DNA from: Hyposmocoma kahamanoa
Lineage: Eukaryota; Arthropoda; Insecta; Lepidoptera; Cosmopterigidae
Length of the DNA: 64,000 nt
Reading direction: 5' to 3'
Assembly (NCBI RefSeq): GCF_003589595.1
Contig: NW_020653945.1
Span: 12,227,823 to 12,291,822, forward strand
Positions 12,801 to 24,800 of this stretch are shown piece by piece. A program made the translations under genes and the position numbers. Numbering within the stretch: the first letter of the stretch is position 1; each line of letters begins with the position of its first letter. The notes beneath the pieces were generated by a model, which saw only the letters and a program-made list of their open reading frames with translations, ran no database searches and was not told the DNA's origin.

Positions 12801-15800
12801 GGAGGCTCACCACTACGAAGGAGTTGTCACTATGCTGCTGCAGCTTGTGAACAACCCAGCGGTGTGCCCACGGGTTTTGCCACTTGAGGATGCGGCCGAT
12901 TCGACGCGCATCCTCCCAGTGACCAGGGATGAGTAGTCCGCAGACCACCCTCCGGGGAGCCTCCACCACATTTTTCAATGAGAGGGGCTCCCCGGATGGC
13001 AGCCTGATGGTGCTAATGGCATCCTCTAGCCACTGGAAGGTGGCTGTGTCCTGACACCACAGTTTCAGGGACCCGTCACTGTAGACAGGTTTACCACGAA
13101 ACTGTGGGCCGACGTCCTCCTCGCTGCACTCCTCCGCTCCTTGCGCGAGGCGCTGACATAGGGCCATCTGAACCATGTCGGCCTCGGGGATCCGTATGTA
13201 GCCAGTTTTGGCTGAAGTAATGACCGCCATGAGTTCGGGCCTGGTGGCCTCGGCGTAGGTGCGTTCCTGGGCGGGCCTCTCAATCTTTTGCCGCTTGTGT
13301 TCGCCTCTAGGAGATATGGTCTCGTCAAGGCCTACTCTCTTCCTTTTGCACCTTTGGGGATGTCCCATTCGGGACACCAGGATTGTCAGGTGAGTGTAGG
13401 CGCAGGAGTTGGGAGCTCACTGCGCGACATCGGGGGCTCGAAATGTGCGGCTGGCTGTGTTCCACACATACTCACCCCGTCAGCATGGCTGAGTCCCCTC
13501 GGACGGGACACAATGCCATTTCCCTGTGCTGGCTAATCACAGGGCTACCGTTTAGCAGGAAATCAGGGCCAAAAGGGGCGTATTGCTTGCCGGAGTCCCC
13601 ACCCCGCTCGAGCTCGACCCCCCAGGATTCCTTCATCCCTGCGTACGGCGCTCAACTGCGTAGGCATTAACGCAGGAGGGTGTAAGTTTAGACTGCCCAC
13701 CACGTGCCATGGTCCACCCCCAGAAACGCATGGCCGGGCCGTGTTGATCGCTTCGCGCCCTCACTGACAATTCTCAAACTGAAGCCGAGGATTGTCAGTG
13801 TTGGCCCCAGGGTGTACCGGCTACATCCTTGGGCGTTTTGTGTAACAAGTTACCACAGACTGCTCAAAGACTTCGCACACGTGGAGGTGGAACAACTAAC
13901 ACACCCCTTTATAATACCAAGCAACAGGACAAGTTGTAAGAATGGTGGTAAGCGACATGCCTATACCGTAACAGTTGCAGTGCCACTCGAGAGAAAACTT
14001 GAAAACTCTTTAATAGGGCCAAGCCAGCGAAGAAATGGGAGACTTATAGGACGGCCCTAACTAACTATAACAAGGAGATAAGGAAAACCAAGCGATTGTT
14101 GTGGAGGCGGTTTTGTGAGGAAATAGCAGGTGCTCCTCAAGGTACACAGAATCCCTTAGGCTTTTAATTTCAACCCACTTTGCGTGGACCTTGTGTAACT
14201 TGCCCACTAGCCCACTCACAACTCTACATACACCTCGCAATGAGGACCTGAATAGAGCTTCCAGCATAATTTGACACCGACAAGTGGCTTGGGCTAAAAC
14301 CTCGTTTAAATCGTATAAATCCCCAGGTGAGGACAGTATTACTCCCATTTTACTGCAGCAGTGGCATAAGTGTACTCTTGCCATACCTTGTCAAGATATA
14401 CAGAGCCTCTCGCTTGGGGTCACATACTGTTGCAATGGACATCGTGTAAAGTTGTATTCATACCAAAGGTAGGCAGAAAGGACTACTTTCTAGCAAAGGC
14501 CTTTAGACCAATCGGCCTTACCTCATTTATGCTAAAAGTAATGGAGAAGGCACTTAATAATCAGATTAGGCCTTTAAACCTAATATAATATAGTCCTGTC
14601 CATTACACTCAACACACCTATCAAAGTGGAAAATCCACAGAAACTACCCTATTCCACCTTGTGGTTGATAGAGTGTTTGAACAAATAAACAAATAGTACT
14701 GTGTGCCTTTCATAGATATTGAGGGTGCTTTTGACAATACACCCATTTGTACTCTGGTGAAGGGACTAACCTGTAGACTTCTACTACGCGATGGGTGCAA
14801 AACACGCTTTGAAACCGCAGAGCCGATATCTCTTTACACAGGCACCAGCTTGTGGTCTCCACAGGAAGGGGCTGCCCGCAAAGTGGGGTAATTTCTCTTC
14901 TCCTGTGTATCAGCTCCTATATAGGTTGGCCGAACTGAATATGACGCTCAGAGATATGCGGATGACCCAGTGATCACAGTTCGAGGGCACTGCCAAAGCA
15001 CTGTACCATCAATCACGCAAAGAGCTCTTGACACAATTTCCGTTTGGTGTCAAGATAACGAATTATCTAATAATGCGGAAGACAACCATTGTCCCCTTCA
15101 CTAGGAAGTGGGAACTAACCAGGCCACTAGGAACCGATCCTTGGTGGCAGGACTGCGGGTTTTTCCGAAGAATTTCAATATCTAAGGATAACCCTACATC
15201 AAACCCTAAGGTGGAACTGCCATATAGGTAACATGGTTAACAAGGCCAAGATGGCCTTAGGTATCTTTAGTCGTATGGCGGGACAGCGTTGGGGTCTAAA
15301 TCCAAAGACGACTCTCTGGTTATACGAGGCAATAGTAAGTAAGTGACATAATAATATGCCTCTCCTGTTTGGAGTGCTTAAGTCAGCCAAACAACCACTA
15401 TTGCCATATTGAGCAGTCTACAGCGCATCGCGGCCTGCTAATAACAGGAGCCATGTCCACTACACCGGGGGCGGCCCTCAATGCGTTGCTGGATCTGACT
15501 CCCCCGCAAATATTTATACATCAGGAGGCCGGTACAGACTCTCCACCAAGTTAAACACTAGATGGCTCTTACAGACATTGAAATCAACCCAGGACTTAAT
15601 TCTGGAACACCCTGTTCTGGGAATGACTTCTGATGTCTGGTGCTGGTGCTCGGGAAACCTTTATTGGACCCGAACCCTTTATAGGGATAGTATTCAGCTT
15701 AGCAAAGCTCACTCTGCTGAACGGGAGCACACACGTCTCCCGAGAAGTGTGTCTACAGAGCAAGTCTAGAGCATTCAAAAGCCCAGCAGTTTGATTTTGA

Positions 15801-18800
15801 TTGCCTCTCCCGATCGGAAACTGCGTCTTTTCCGAGGCGAGACGCATAATTGCGATTCACAACTGGCCGATCGGAAACTTTTGACATTTCTAATCGGAAC
15901 AATAGTTGATTTAACTCACGAATTAGAAAGATATAGTGGGAATCAGGTTCATTTTCTCGCTCAGAAACCCATCCGATTTCGAGACTACCCAATCAAAATC
16001 AGGACGTTGATAGCTGGCTATAGTACCAAACACTGTAGAGACGCTCTGTCCTTGGACAGGAATGGCATCAGAAAGCTCACTAGAGTCTTAACAGGACACG
16101 GTGCCTTGAACAAGCACATACCAAATATTAGACAGAGAGAGAATAGAGAGTGTAAATTCTGCCACGAAGCGGATGAAACTCCTATTCATCTTCTCACCCA
16201 ATGCTTACCCGTGATGGGCGTAAAAAAGCTCCATACTGGGAAGGCACATGCCACAACCAGAAGACATAAAATCTGTCGGAGCCAGGAAAGTCCTTCAGTT
16301 CTTCAATGCTATTGGCCTTGGCTCCGAATTCATAGTGGTGATCACAATAAATCAGCTGATGGTCGCAGTGATGAGGGGCTACATATGCCCCGAATGAAGT
16401 CATCCTAAGAATAATAATAATAGGGGTTAAAGTATGAAATTGCCGATTTGTACTGAAAATCTAAATTGTTTATTTTTTAAATTTTTAACAAATTTATTTA
16501 ATCAAAATAGTTGCTATTATTATCTATACATTGCTGCCATCTAATGGGAAGGTTATTAATGCCTTTGCGATAGAACTCCGACGATCTAGACTGCACAAAC
16601 TGTGTGAAAGCATTTTGTACTGCCTCCTGGGAAGAAAACTTCTTGTCACGTAGATAATTGTCCAAATCACGAAAAAAATGGTAGTCCGTTGGAGCAAGGT
16701 CTGGTGAATACGGAGGATGACGAATGGTTTCTAACTGCAGTTCCTGAAGGGTCAAAATGGTTTCTCGTGCTGTGTGAGGTCTCGCGTTGTCGTGGAGCAA
16801 TAATGGTGAAGGTCGATTCATGAGTCGGGGCTGTTTTACTGCTAGTTTTGTCAACACGGTTCGGAGTTCGGCACAATAGACATCTGCCGTTATTGCTTGA
16901 CCAGATCGGAGAAAACTATAGTGAATAACACCATGCTGAGACCACCAAACAGTTACCATTACCTTTTTATTGGTAAGTTTTGCTTTAGGACACTGTTGTG
17001 GCATTTGACCTGGGGTCAGCCATTGCATTTTTCTTTTCCGGTTATCATAAAGAATCCACTTTTCATCACATGTTACAATTCGATCCAATATTCCTTCATT
17101 TCTGTACCGGTTCAACAAGGCAACACAAGTTTCAACACGCGTTTCTTTCTGCAGATCAGTCAAATCATGAGGCACCCATTTTTCGTATTTTTTTATTTTA
17201 TTGATTTGACGCAAGTGAGTCAATATTGTGGGTAAGGTAACGTTAAACCATGCCGCTAATTCCTGGGTAGTTTGACTAGGATCGGCTTCCACTATCTCTC
17301 TTAATTCATCGTTATTCACCTGTGTGGGCGGTCTTCCTCGTGGCTCGTTCTTTAAGTCGAAATTTCCATCACGAAAGCGTTTAAACCAAAATCGCACGGT
17401 GCGTTCATTAGTAGACCCCTCTCCAAACGCAGCATTGATATTGCGGGCTGTTTCTGCCGCGTTAGTTCCGCGTCGGAACTCGTATTCAAAAATCACTCGA
17501 ATTTTCGCAGTATCCATATTTCTTGTCTAAATTGAATAACAAAAACAATTGAAAGTCGATATTCAAATGTTTCAAATTTAAAAAAAAAAAATCACAGAAA
17601 CCATTTGAAAAAAGTTTCATTCGAAAACCTCAAACCATGAAGATTCTATGAAAATTCAAAGAACCTATTGCAATAAAACGGCAATTTCATACTTTAACCC
17701 CTAATATAATGCCACTCAGAACTTTAAATGGCAAAGATCTTAGGGGCACTGCCACTGCGTCTGTCACTCAAATAAATGCAATACCTAATGCTCACATTAC
17801 TTGGCTTGGCGGCAGAAATAGGTAAGTTTGCAATACTTCTCTCGACGAACTCTTTCACAAAGAGCTCAAATGCTACTAAATATAAGAAATTTAAGCAACA
17901 TCCAAAAGATTATATCGACTCTGGAAAGAGAAAACGTCAAACGTGCATTTGCAAAATATTACAGGAGAGAGAGATTCAAAACATTCTTTGTAAGGAAAAA
18001 AATATCAAATCTCTAATTTTATTTATTGTATGGAAAAGCTGAAACTTTCTAGTTTTCCCTATCCACCTTAGTCCTGAGTAAAAAAATGGCCGAATCTTCT
18101 TCACATAGCACAAAATTTGTATGACCTGTGAGTCCTGAACATGGACCTCATGGACCTCGAATGTTTAGACGAGGAAAGTTTTTTATATTCTTTCGATAAT
18201 CGCATCGTCGACACGAGAAACTGTCTCCATCTAAATGGGCCTTTAGTCCTGATTTTTACAAACTCTAAGTTGCCTTGATGACCGAGTGTTCTTTTAAAAT
18301 TATTATTATTTATTTGTTGAGCATTGACTATAAACAGTGTTGGGCAAAATTGTAATTGTTCTGGCAATTAAAGATTGACAATTAATTAATTGTCAATTGC
18401 GAAACGGCAATTAACGATTGATCAATTATTGTTAGTTGCGAGAACCGCATTTAAATTAACAAGTAATGAATTTTCAATCTTTTCAATGTTTTTGATTAAC
18501 AATTAACAATTAAAACTGTCAATTATGATAAATTTATAGGACATATGGGGGTGGGTTAGGGGGTGAGTTAGGGCGTGGGTTAGGATTTGGGTTGGGGTGG
18601 TTAGGGTTTGGGTTGTTGGGGTTAGGGAGTGAGTTAGGGTCTGGGTTGGGGGGGTTAGGGGTGAGATAGGAGTGGTTTAGGCGGTGAGTTAGGATTTGGA
18701 TTGGGGGGTTAGGGGTTTATTAAGGGCTGGGTCAGCGGGTGGATGGGCGGGCGGGACCCACCCCCCTAGGGTCAGGAGGTTGGTTTAGAGGGTGGGTTAG

Positions 18801-21800
18801 GAGTTGGATTAGGGGGTGGGTCAGCGGGTGGGTTAGGTGGTAACCCAACCGGCCCCTTAACCGACCCCCCAACCAAACTCCTAACCGACCCCCCAAACGA
18901 CCCCCCAACCGGCCACCCTATCGGCCCCCCAACTGACCACCTAACCGACCCTCCAAGCGACCCCCTCACCTACCCCCTAACACACCGCTAACCCACCCCC
19001 TAACCCATATTCGTAATGACACTTTTATTTGGTACTTTCGGTTTTAATTGTTAGTTTCAATTGTTTCCTAGAACAATTTAAAAAATTTATTGCAATTAAT
19101 TTAATTACAATTAAAATGAATTCAATTGAAATCAGTTGCAATTAAAATCTATTGCAATTATTTGATTGAATTCAATTGAATTGATTTTTTAATCTGATTG
19201 AATTTCTGATTGAAATTTAATTGATTAACGCCCAACACTGGCTATAGACCCATCAGCTAAAACAAGCAACAAACAATTAAGAAACTGAAAACGTAATAAT
19301 AATTAAACTAAAAATTAATTAGTGAAAAAACTAACTACAAAAACCCGCCGTTTTTTTTATTTTATTTTATTTTATGTTCTTTTAAAAGCACCAATTAGTT
19401 TTTTAGAAAAAAAGTAACCCCAATGATCATATTCGAACAGCAAAAAATTATTATGAATGCTTATACGTCTGTCTTTCTCACAAAAATCAAATGTGAATAA
19501 ATAAACTAAACATAAACAAAAAATGAATAATAATTCGGCCACGAGCAGGTTACAACGGCAGCTCGCTGTAAACAAGGTAAATCAGTGAATTATATATCAA
19601 TTTTTTATTCATTTTGGAATATTATTTTGTTTTTCTACTCCCAAATATGTGTTTTATCATTTATAATGTAGTATTATTTTCACGGAATACACAGTGCAAT
19701 TTCAGTGAAAACGTGGATTATGAATTTGTTCTTTGTAAAGTATGTCCGGTTATTATCTAGTTAAGTCACTTCATTAATTTGTTCTGTACGAATCATTTCC
19801 GGTCGTTATTTAGTAATACTGTCCTTTCTAATATAGATAATAATAAATTATATTTATAATTATATACTATTTTAAAAAATCCTCAAAAGTTTGCTTATCG
19901 GCTTTTTTATTGGAATTATCTATTTGCAAAGTTTTGTTGAATTTGGTTAAGGGAAAGTGCCGGTTTTAATCCCTAGTTTGCCACCCTTAAAAGTGAAATA
20001 TTTTCTTCAAATTTAAATGGGACCAATACTGCCCTCAGAACGAAAAAAGGTACAACTGCTGTGTAAAGTACACATAATTATGCCTTTTTTTGTTACGAGG
20101 GCAGAATACTGAGGTACCCTTTTTCCAAGAGAATATAATCATCAAAATCCGTTCACAATTCGAAGTAATCGCGTAACACACCTACACATAACAAAATACA
20201 TTCGAATTGAGAGCCTTTTCCTTTTTTGAAGTCGGTTAAAAGGACGTGTCACTTTTATAATTTGTATTTTTAACTTGTAGTACTACAAGATTACGAAATC
20301 AATCAGATTATAATGCATTTGAAGTAGAAGATGCAGACGATGATGGAGATCCCACATAGGAAGAACCTGATATCGATGATTTGAGAGACGACGGAGAAGA
20401 AAGTGATACAACCCGTAGTGAGCCAGAAATTGATTAGACCCTACCCCCTACACGCAGTTTTATTAAGTTTGATAAACATTTGTTTAATTAGGGGTTGATG
20501 TTTCTATCAAGTTTTTTAGATTGTTTGTTTCTTGGTCAAAATTTACTTATTTTGAGTAAATCCTTGTGATATTACTTCGAAGTGCTTTTTGATGTTAAAA
20601 TATACTTTGTTTATTTATTTATTTATTTATTAGACGAACACAACAGTCGACATTCAAGAAAGATTTAACAAATAAATTTGCTTAAAACTATATTTGGACC
20701 AGAATGCCAACCAGGAGCGTGTACGTACAGCATGTTTAGAAAGTTTCTGTCAATTAATTATAAATTACAAATTTTGTGTTGGTACAAATAGAGCAAAAGA
20801 AAAGACCATAGAGAAAAAGTGTTAAAATAAAATTGCGAGACTTCAACTAGACTGCTTGAGGACACCCGCAACAGACTTTTTAAATATATGAGTATATGAC
20901 ACTTAGAATTAAATATATCTAACTGTATGTTATCCTTAATTAAGTCATTATAGGTGCGGCACATTCTTGTTATGGGATTGTAAAATGACGTGTTATTTTT
21001 AAAAACATTTAGGACAAAAGCCCGAGGACACCGAAGGTTACATCTAATGTTAATATTGATACTAGACAATAAGTTAGCAGAGTCAAGGTGAGAGTGTAAG
21101 ATTTTATGGAGATATATTAAATCATGCATTGGTCGACGGACACTTAGTGATACCAGATTACATTGGGATAATCTGGTTTCGTAGGCAGGCATCTGACGAC
21201 GACTATGACCCAATCTATAAAAGAGAGATCTAAGAGCCATCCTCTGCACACCCTCAATTCTGTTGGAATGTACATGGTAGTAAGGTGACCAAATCGCTGT
21301 ACCATACTCCAAAACGCTTCTTACCAATGAGCTATAAAGATGGATAAAGCTATATGGTTTCTTGAAAGCCTTAGTAGCACGGATCACAAAGCCCAGTGTC
21401 TGGTAAGCCCTGCCAACCATGCAATCAAAGTGATTTCTGAAACTTAATTTTTCATCAAATAATACACCGAGGTCTCTAACCACTTTCCGGCGTTGCAGGA
21501 CATGTCTCTCTAAGGTGTACTCATAAATTATTTTATTACGTTTGTTGGTAAATGTTATAACTAAGCACTTATCAACGTTCAGGTACATTTGGTTTGTTTG
21601 GGACCATTGAGCGATAGTATCGATGTCATTTTGAAGAATGATACTGTCACTGTAATTAGTAATCGTATTAAAAATTTTTAGATCATCTGCATACAAGTTA
21701 CAGGGGCAATGGAGTTTTGCAATCAGGTCGTTAATAAATAAAATGAAAAATAATATAAATAAATGTTTTGTAGAAAGTTTCGCTATTTTTGATGTTTATT

Positions 21801-24800
21801 GATTCAATTCGTTTTCTTACGGTATTGCTACAATGTACTACACATACAAATGAAATATTTACCTTGTCAGACTGAAAAGTACAACTGTTTTCTACTAAAA
21901 TAGATATTTTAATTCTATTTCTTTGTGATTATATTGACCGGGTGCACTTCAGAAGGAACAAATATATGGGCATTTTAATTTCGTGAATAATTTTCCTTTC
22001 ACATTTATAAAAAAACTTTCGTTGCAGAGAAAAATGTATGGAACAATTAAATTTTTATTGAATTGATATTCAATTATTTTTTGTGAAATTACTCCACTAG
22101 TTTGTTATAATTATTAATACAAAGATCGAACACTCTTGAGTGTTTTTTCTGAGTGTTCGATCTTTGTATTAATAATTATGTATGGAACAGTTTAAAATAG
22201 TTTAAACTGGACTGAGGTCCATGTTCAGGACTCACAGGTCATACAAATTTTGTGCTATGTGAAGAAGATTCGGCCATTTTTTTACTCAGGACTCAGGTGG
22301 ATAGGGAAAACTAGAAAGTTTCAGCTTTTCCATACAATAAATAAAATTAGAGATATGATATTTTTTCCTTACAAAGAATGTTTTGAATCTCTCTCTCCTG
22401 TAATATTTTGCAAATGCACGTTTGACGTTTTCCCTTTCCAGCGTCGATATAATCTTTTGGATGTTGCTTAAATTTCTTATATTTAGTAGCATTTGAACTC
22501 TTCTCACTCCTCATTATTTGAAAAATTTTTTTTCAAATAATGGGGAGTGAGTGGGAAGTTAGTGAGTGGGAAGTGAGTGGGGGGAATGGGTGAGTTAGTG
22601 GGGAGTGAGTGAGGAGTGTTTATTACGAATTTACGAATTAACTATTACGAATTAATAGAAATTACGAATATAGCATTTATTTCTAAGTCCAAGATGGCGA
22701 ACACGTCTTTTCAAGTAAATGCACTTTTCAATAAATACTCCTCACTCACTCACTCCCTCACTCATTCACTCACTCACTCACATACGCACGCACGCACGCA
22801 CTCACTCACTCAATCACGCACTCACTCGCCCTATAAATTTTCATAATTGTCAGTTTTTGTTTGTCAGTAGTTATAAAATTTAAAAAAATATATAAACAAA
22901 TTATAATACAAATTTCTATACAGTGCAATGAACTTAATATTATCAGCAGTTTCAAATTTGAATGATTTTTGCGTCATTTTGATATATCCATAGACAATAC
23001 CGCAGTAATCACTGAACTCGAATGGCAATTCTCGCACTCAAAACGGTTCGAACCGATTTGTACGATAATCGTATGAACTTGAAAAAATGTCATACGAGAT
23101 CGTGTTTAGACAAGTCGAAAACTCGTAAGCAAGAATCTCCTTACTAGAGATGGGTCGTCGACGCGTTTTCCGTTAACGAAACGCAACCGTCCATCGTCGA
23201 CGATCAACTAGTCGGTCAACTAGTTAAATTCGTCGACTAGTCGATCATTCAACTTAAGTTGGTTTTCGTTCGTGAGACGAGTTTAACTGAATCAAGTTAA
23301 GTAACTTTTGAGAATATGAACTATTGTTTTAGAAATTAATTCATTTCGAATGTTTAACATGAGCGCGGCTATCGACGCTTTTAACATACTGTAATAGTTT
23401 AATTCCAATAGATTCAAGGGCATTGCGCCACAACGGGCGCAACGCCTCTCTCTCGCTCTAGCGAATTAACTACACCGTCATCCTTTTTCTATTTTGAATG
23501 CACTATTGCAATAATAAATAGCATAAAGGCCCATTTAGATGGAGAGAGTTTCTCGTCTCGAAGATACGATTATCGAATTAATATAAAAAAACTTTCCTCG
23601 TCTAAACATTTGCGATTATCGACCGTCCACGTGAGCGATAATCTCCTCGCCTTTCAATATTGAACGTCTCCGTGTAAACAGAACTCGAAAGCAAAAATTG
23701 TATTTCGAGTTTCTGTGCCAGCCGTTTCTACCACGAGTGCAGTGCGCGAGGGTGTTTTGATTATCACTGCTTTTCTAAGACAAGAATTAATGGAACGAGA
23801 GCGAAAAAAAAAATTTCAAATAACGGTGAGTGAGTGAGTGCCTCTATGGTCGAATATAGTGTGGGCAATATAGTATTTAGGGTGCTCTCGTAACGAATAT
23901 GGCACTCCTTTCTAAATCCAGGATGGCGGGCACGACTTTTCAAATAATGGCAAGTTGGGTATCGTTTTTGAGGTATTTGGGGGTGCTTATTACGAACATA
24001 GCATTTATTTCTAAATCCAAGATGGCCGACACGACTTTTCAAGTAAATGTACTTTTCAATAAACACTCCTCACTCACTCACCACTCACTCCCCACTCACT
24101 CCCTACTCACTCACTCACTTACTACTCACTCTCTCACCACTCACTCACTCCTCACTCACTCACCACTCACCCACTCACTCACTCACTCACTCACGCACTC
24201 ACTCGCCCTATAAATTTATCATAATTGTCAGTTTTTGTTTGTGTCAGTAGTTATAAAATTTTTTAAAAAATGATAAATCAAAATTATATTTCTATACAGT
24301 GCAATGAACTTAATATTACCAGCAGTTTCAAATTTGAAAAATTTCGATATGTCCATAGTCATACCGCAGTAATCACTGAACTCGAATGGCAATTCTCGCA
24401 CTCAAAACGGTTCGAACCGATTTGTACGATAATCGTATGAACTTGAAAAAATGTCATACGAGATCGTGTTTAGACAAGTCGAAAACTCGTAAGCAAGAAT
24501 CTCCTTACTACATATTTCTCTGTGTAAACAGTCGAGGAGGCGATTAAGTTGCTTGCGAATCTCGTATGACATAATCGTAGGCGAGATTTTAGTTCTTGCC
24601 TGAATGTAAACATTANNNNNNNNNNGATAATCTTATGGCGATTATTGCTTACGATAATCGCCTACGAGTTTTTGTCACGAAGCGTGCGAGAAACTCTCTC
24701 CATCTAAATGGGCCTTAAATGATCATCGCCATTTTGTTCGAGGAAGAAGTACGCAAGGACTCAGGAGGCTATAACAAATAAAATTAGAGTTATGGTTATA

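Larger units (their letters stand above)
4545..13780 (-). mobile_element. I/LOA-like non-LTR retrotransposon, dead, multiply interrupted
   Basis: Read on the minus strand from about 13780 down: GC-rich 5' UTR (13780-13378), ORF1 (13377-12449), a partly deleted endonuclease (about 12440-11715), a SINE insertion, reverse transcriptase (about 11492-9786), the start of RNase H (to about 9415), a second large insertion (9415-5203), then the rest of RNase H and a cysteine-rich C-terminus (about 5200-4682), 3' UTR and an A-rich end near 4550. Without insertions the element would be about 4.8 kb. Endonuclease, RT and RNase H with a separate gag-like ORF1 fit I/LOA-type elements. It is inactivated by an ORF1 frameshift, an endonuclease deletion and two SINE insertions. 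It lies inside the HIGD1-like intron. Confidence 0.8.
23526..24717. mobile_element. Large TIR element, GGCCCATTTAGATGG family
   Basis: Starts AAGGCCCATTTAGATGGAGA and ends with the inverse (TCTCCATCTAAATGGGCCTT); about 30-bp TIRs. The inside contains the right copy of the direct duplication and a gap at 24616-24625. No coding frame. The target duplication could not be fixed. Confidence 0.65.

Noticed and set aside
18772..18969. Open frame with GG/PP repeats
   Set aside because: Translation of the G-rich repeat tract; no coding signal beyond the repeat.
20279..20437. Acidic exon with an upstream exon at about 19524
   Set aside because: The joining phases give a stop in one frame, and an internal TAG at about 20358 in the other; kept only as a note.
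22735..24205. Serine/threonine/leucine/histidine repeat frames (HSLTHSLT)
   Set aside because: Translations of CACT microsatellites.
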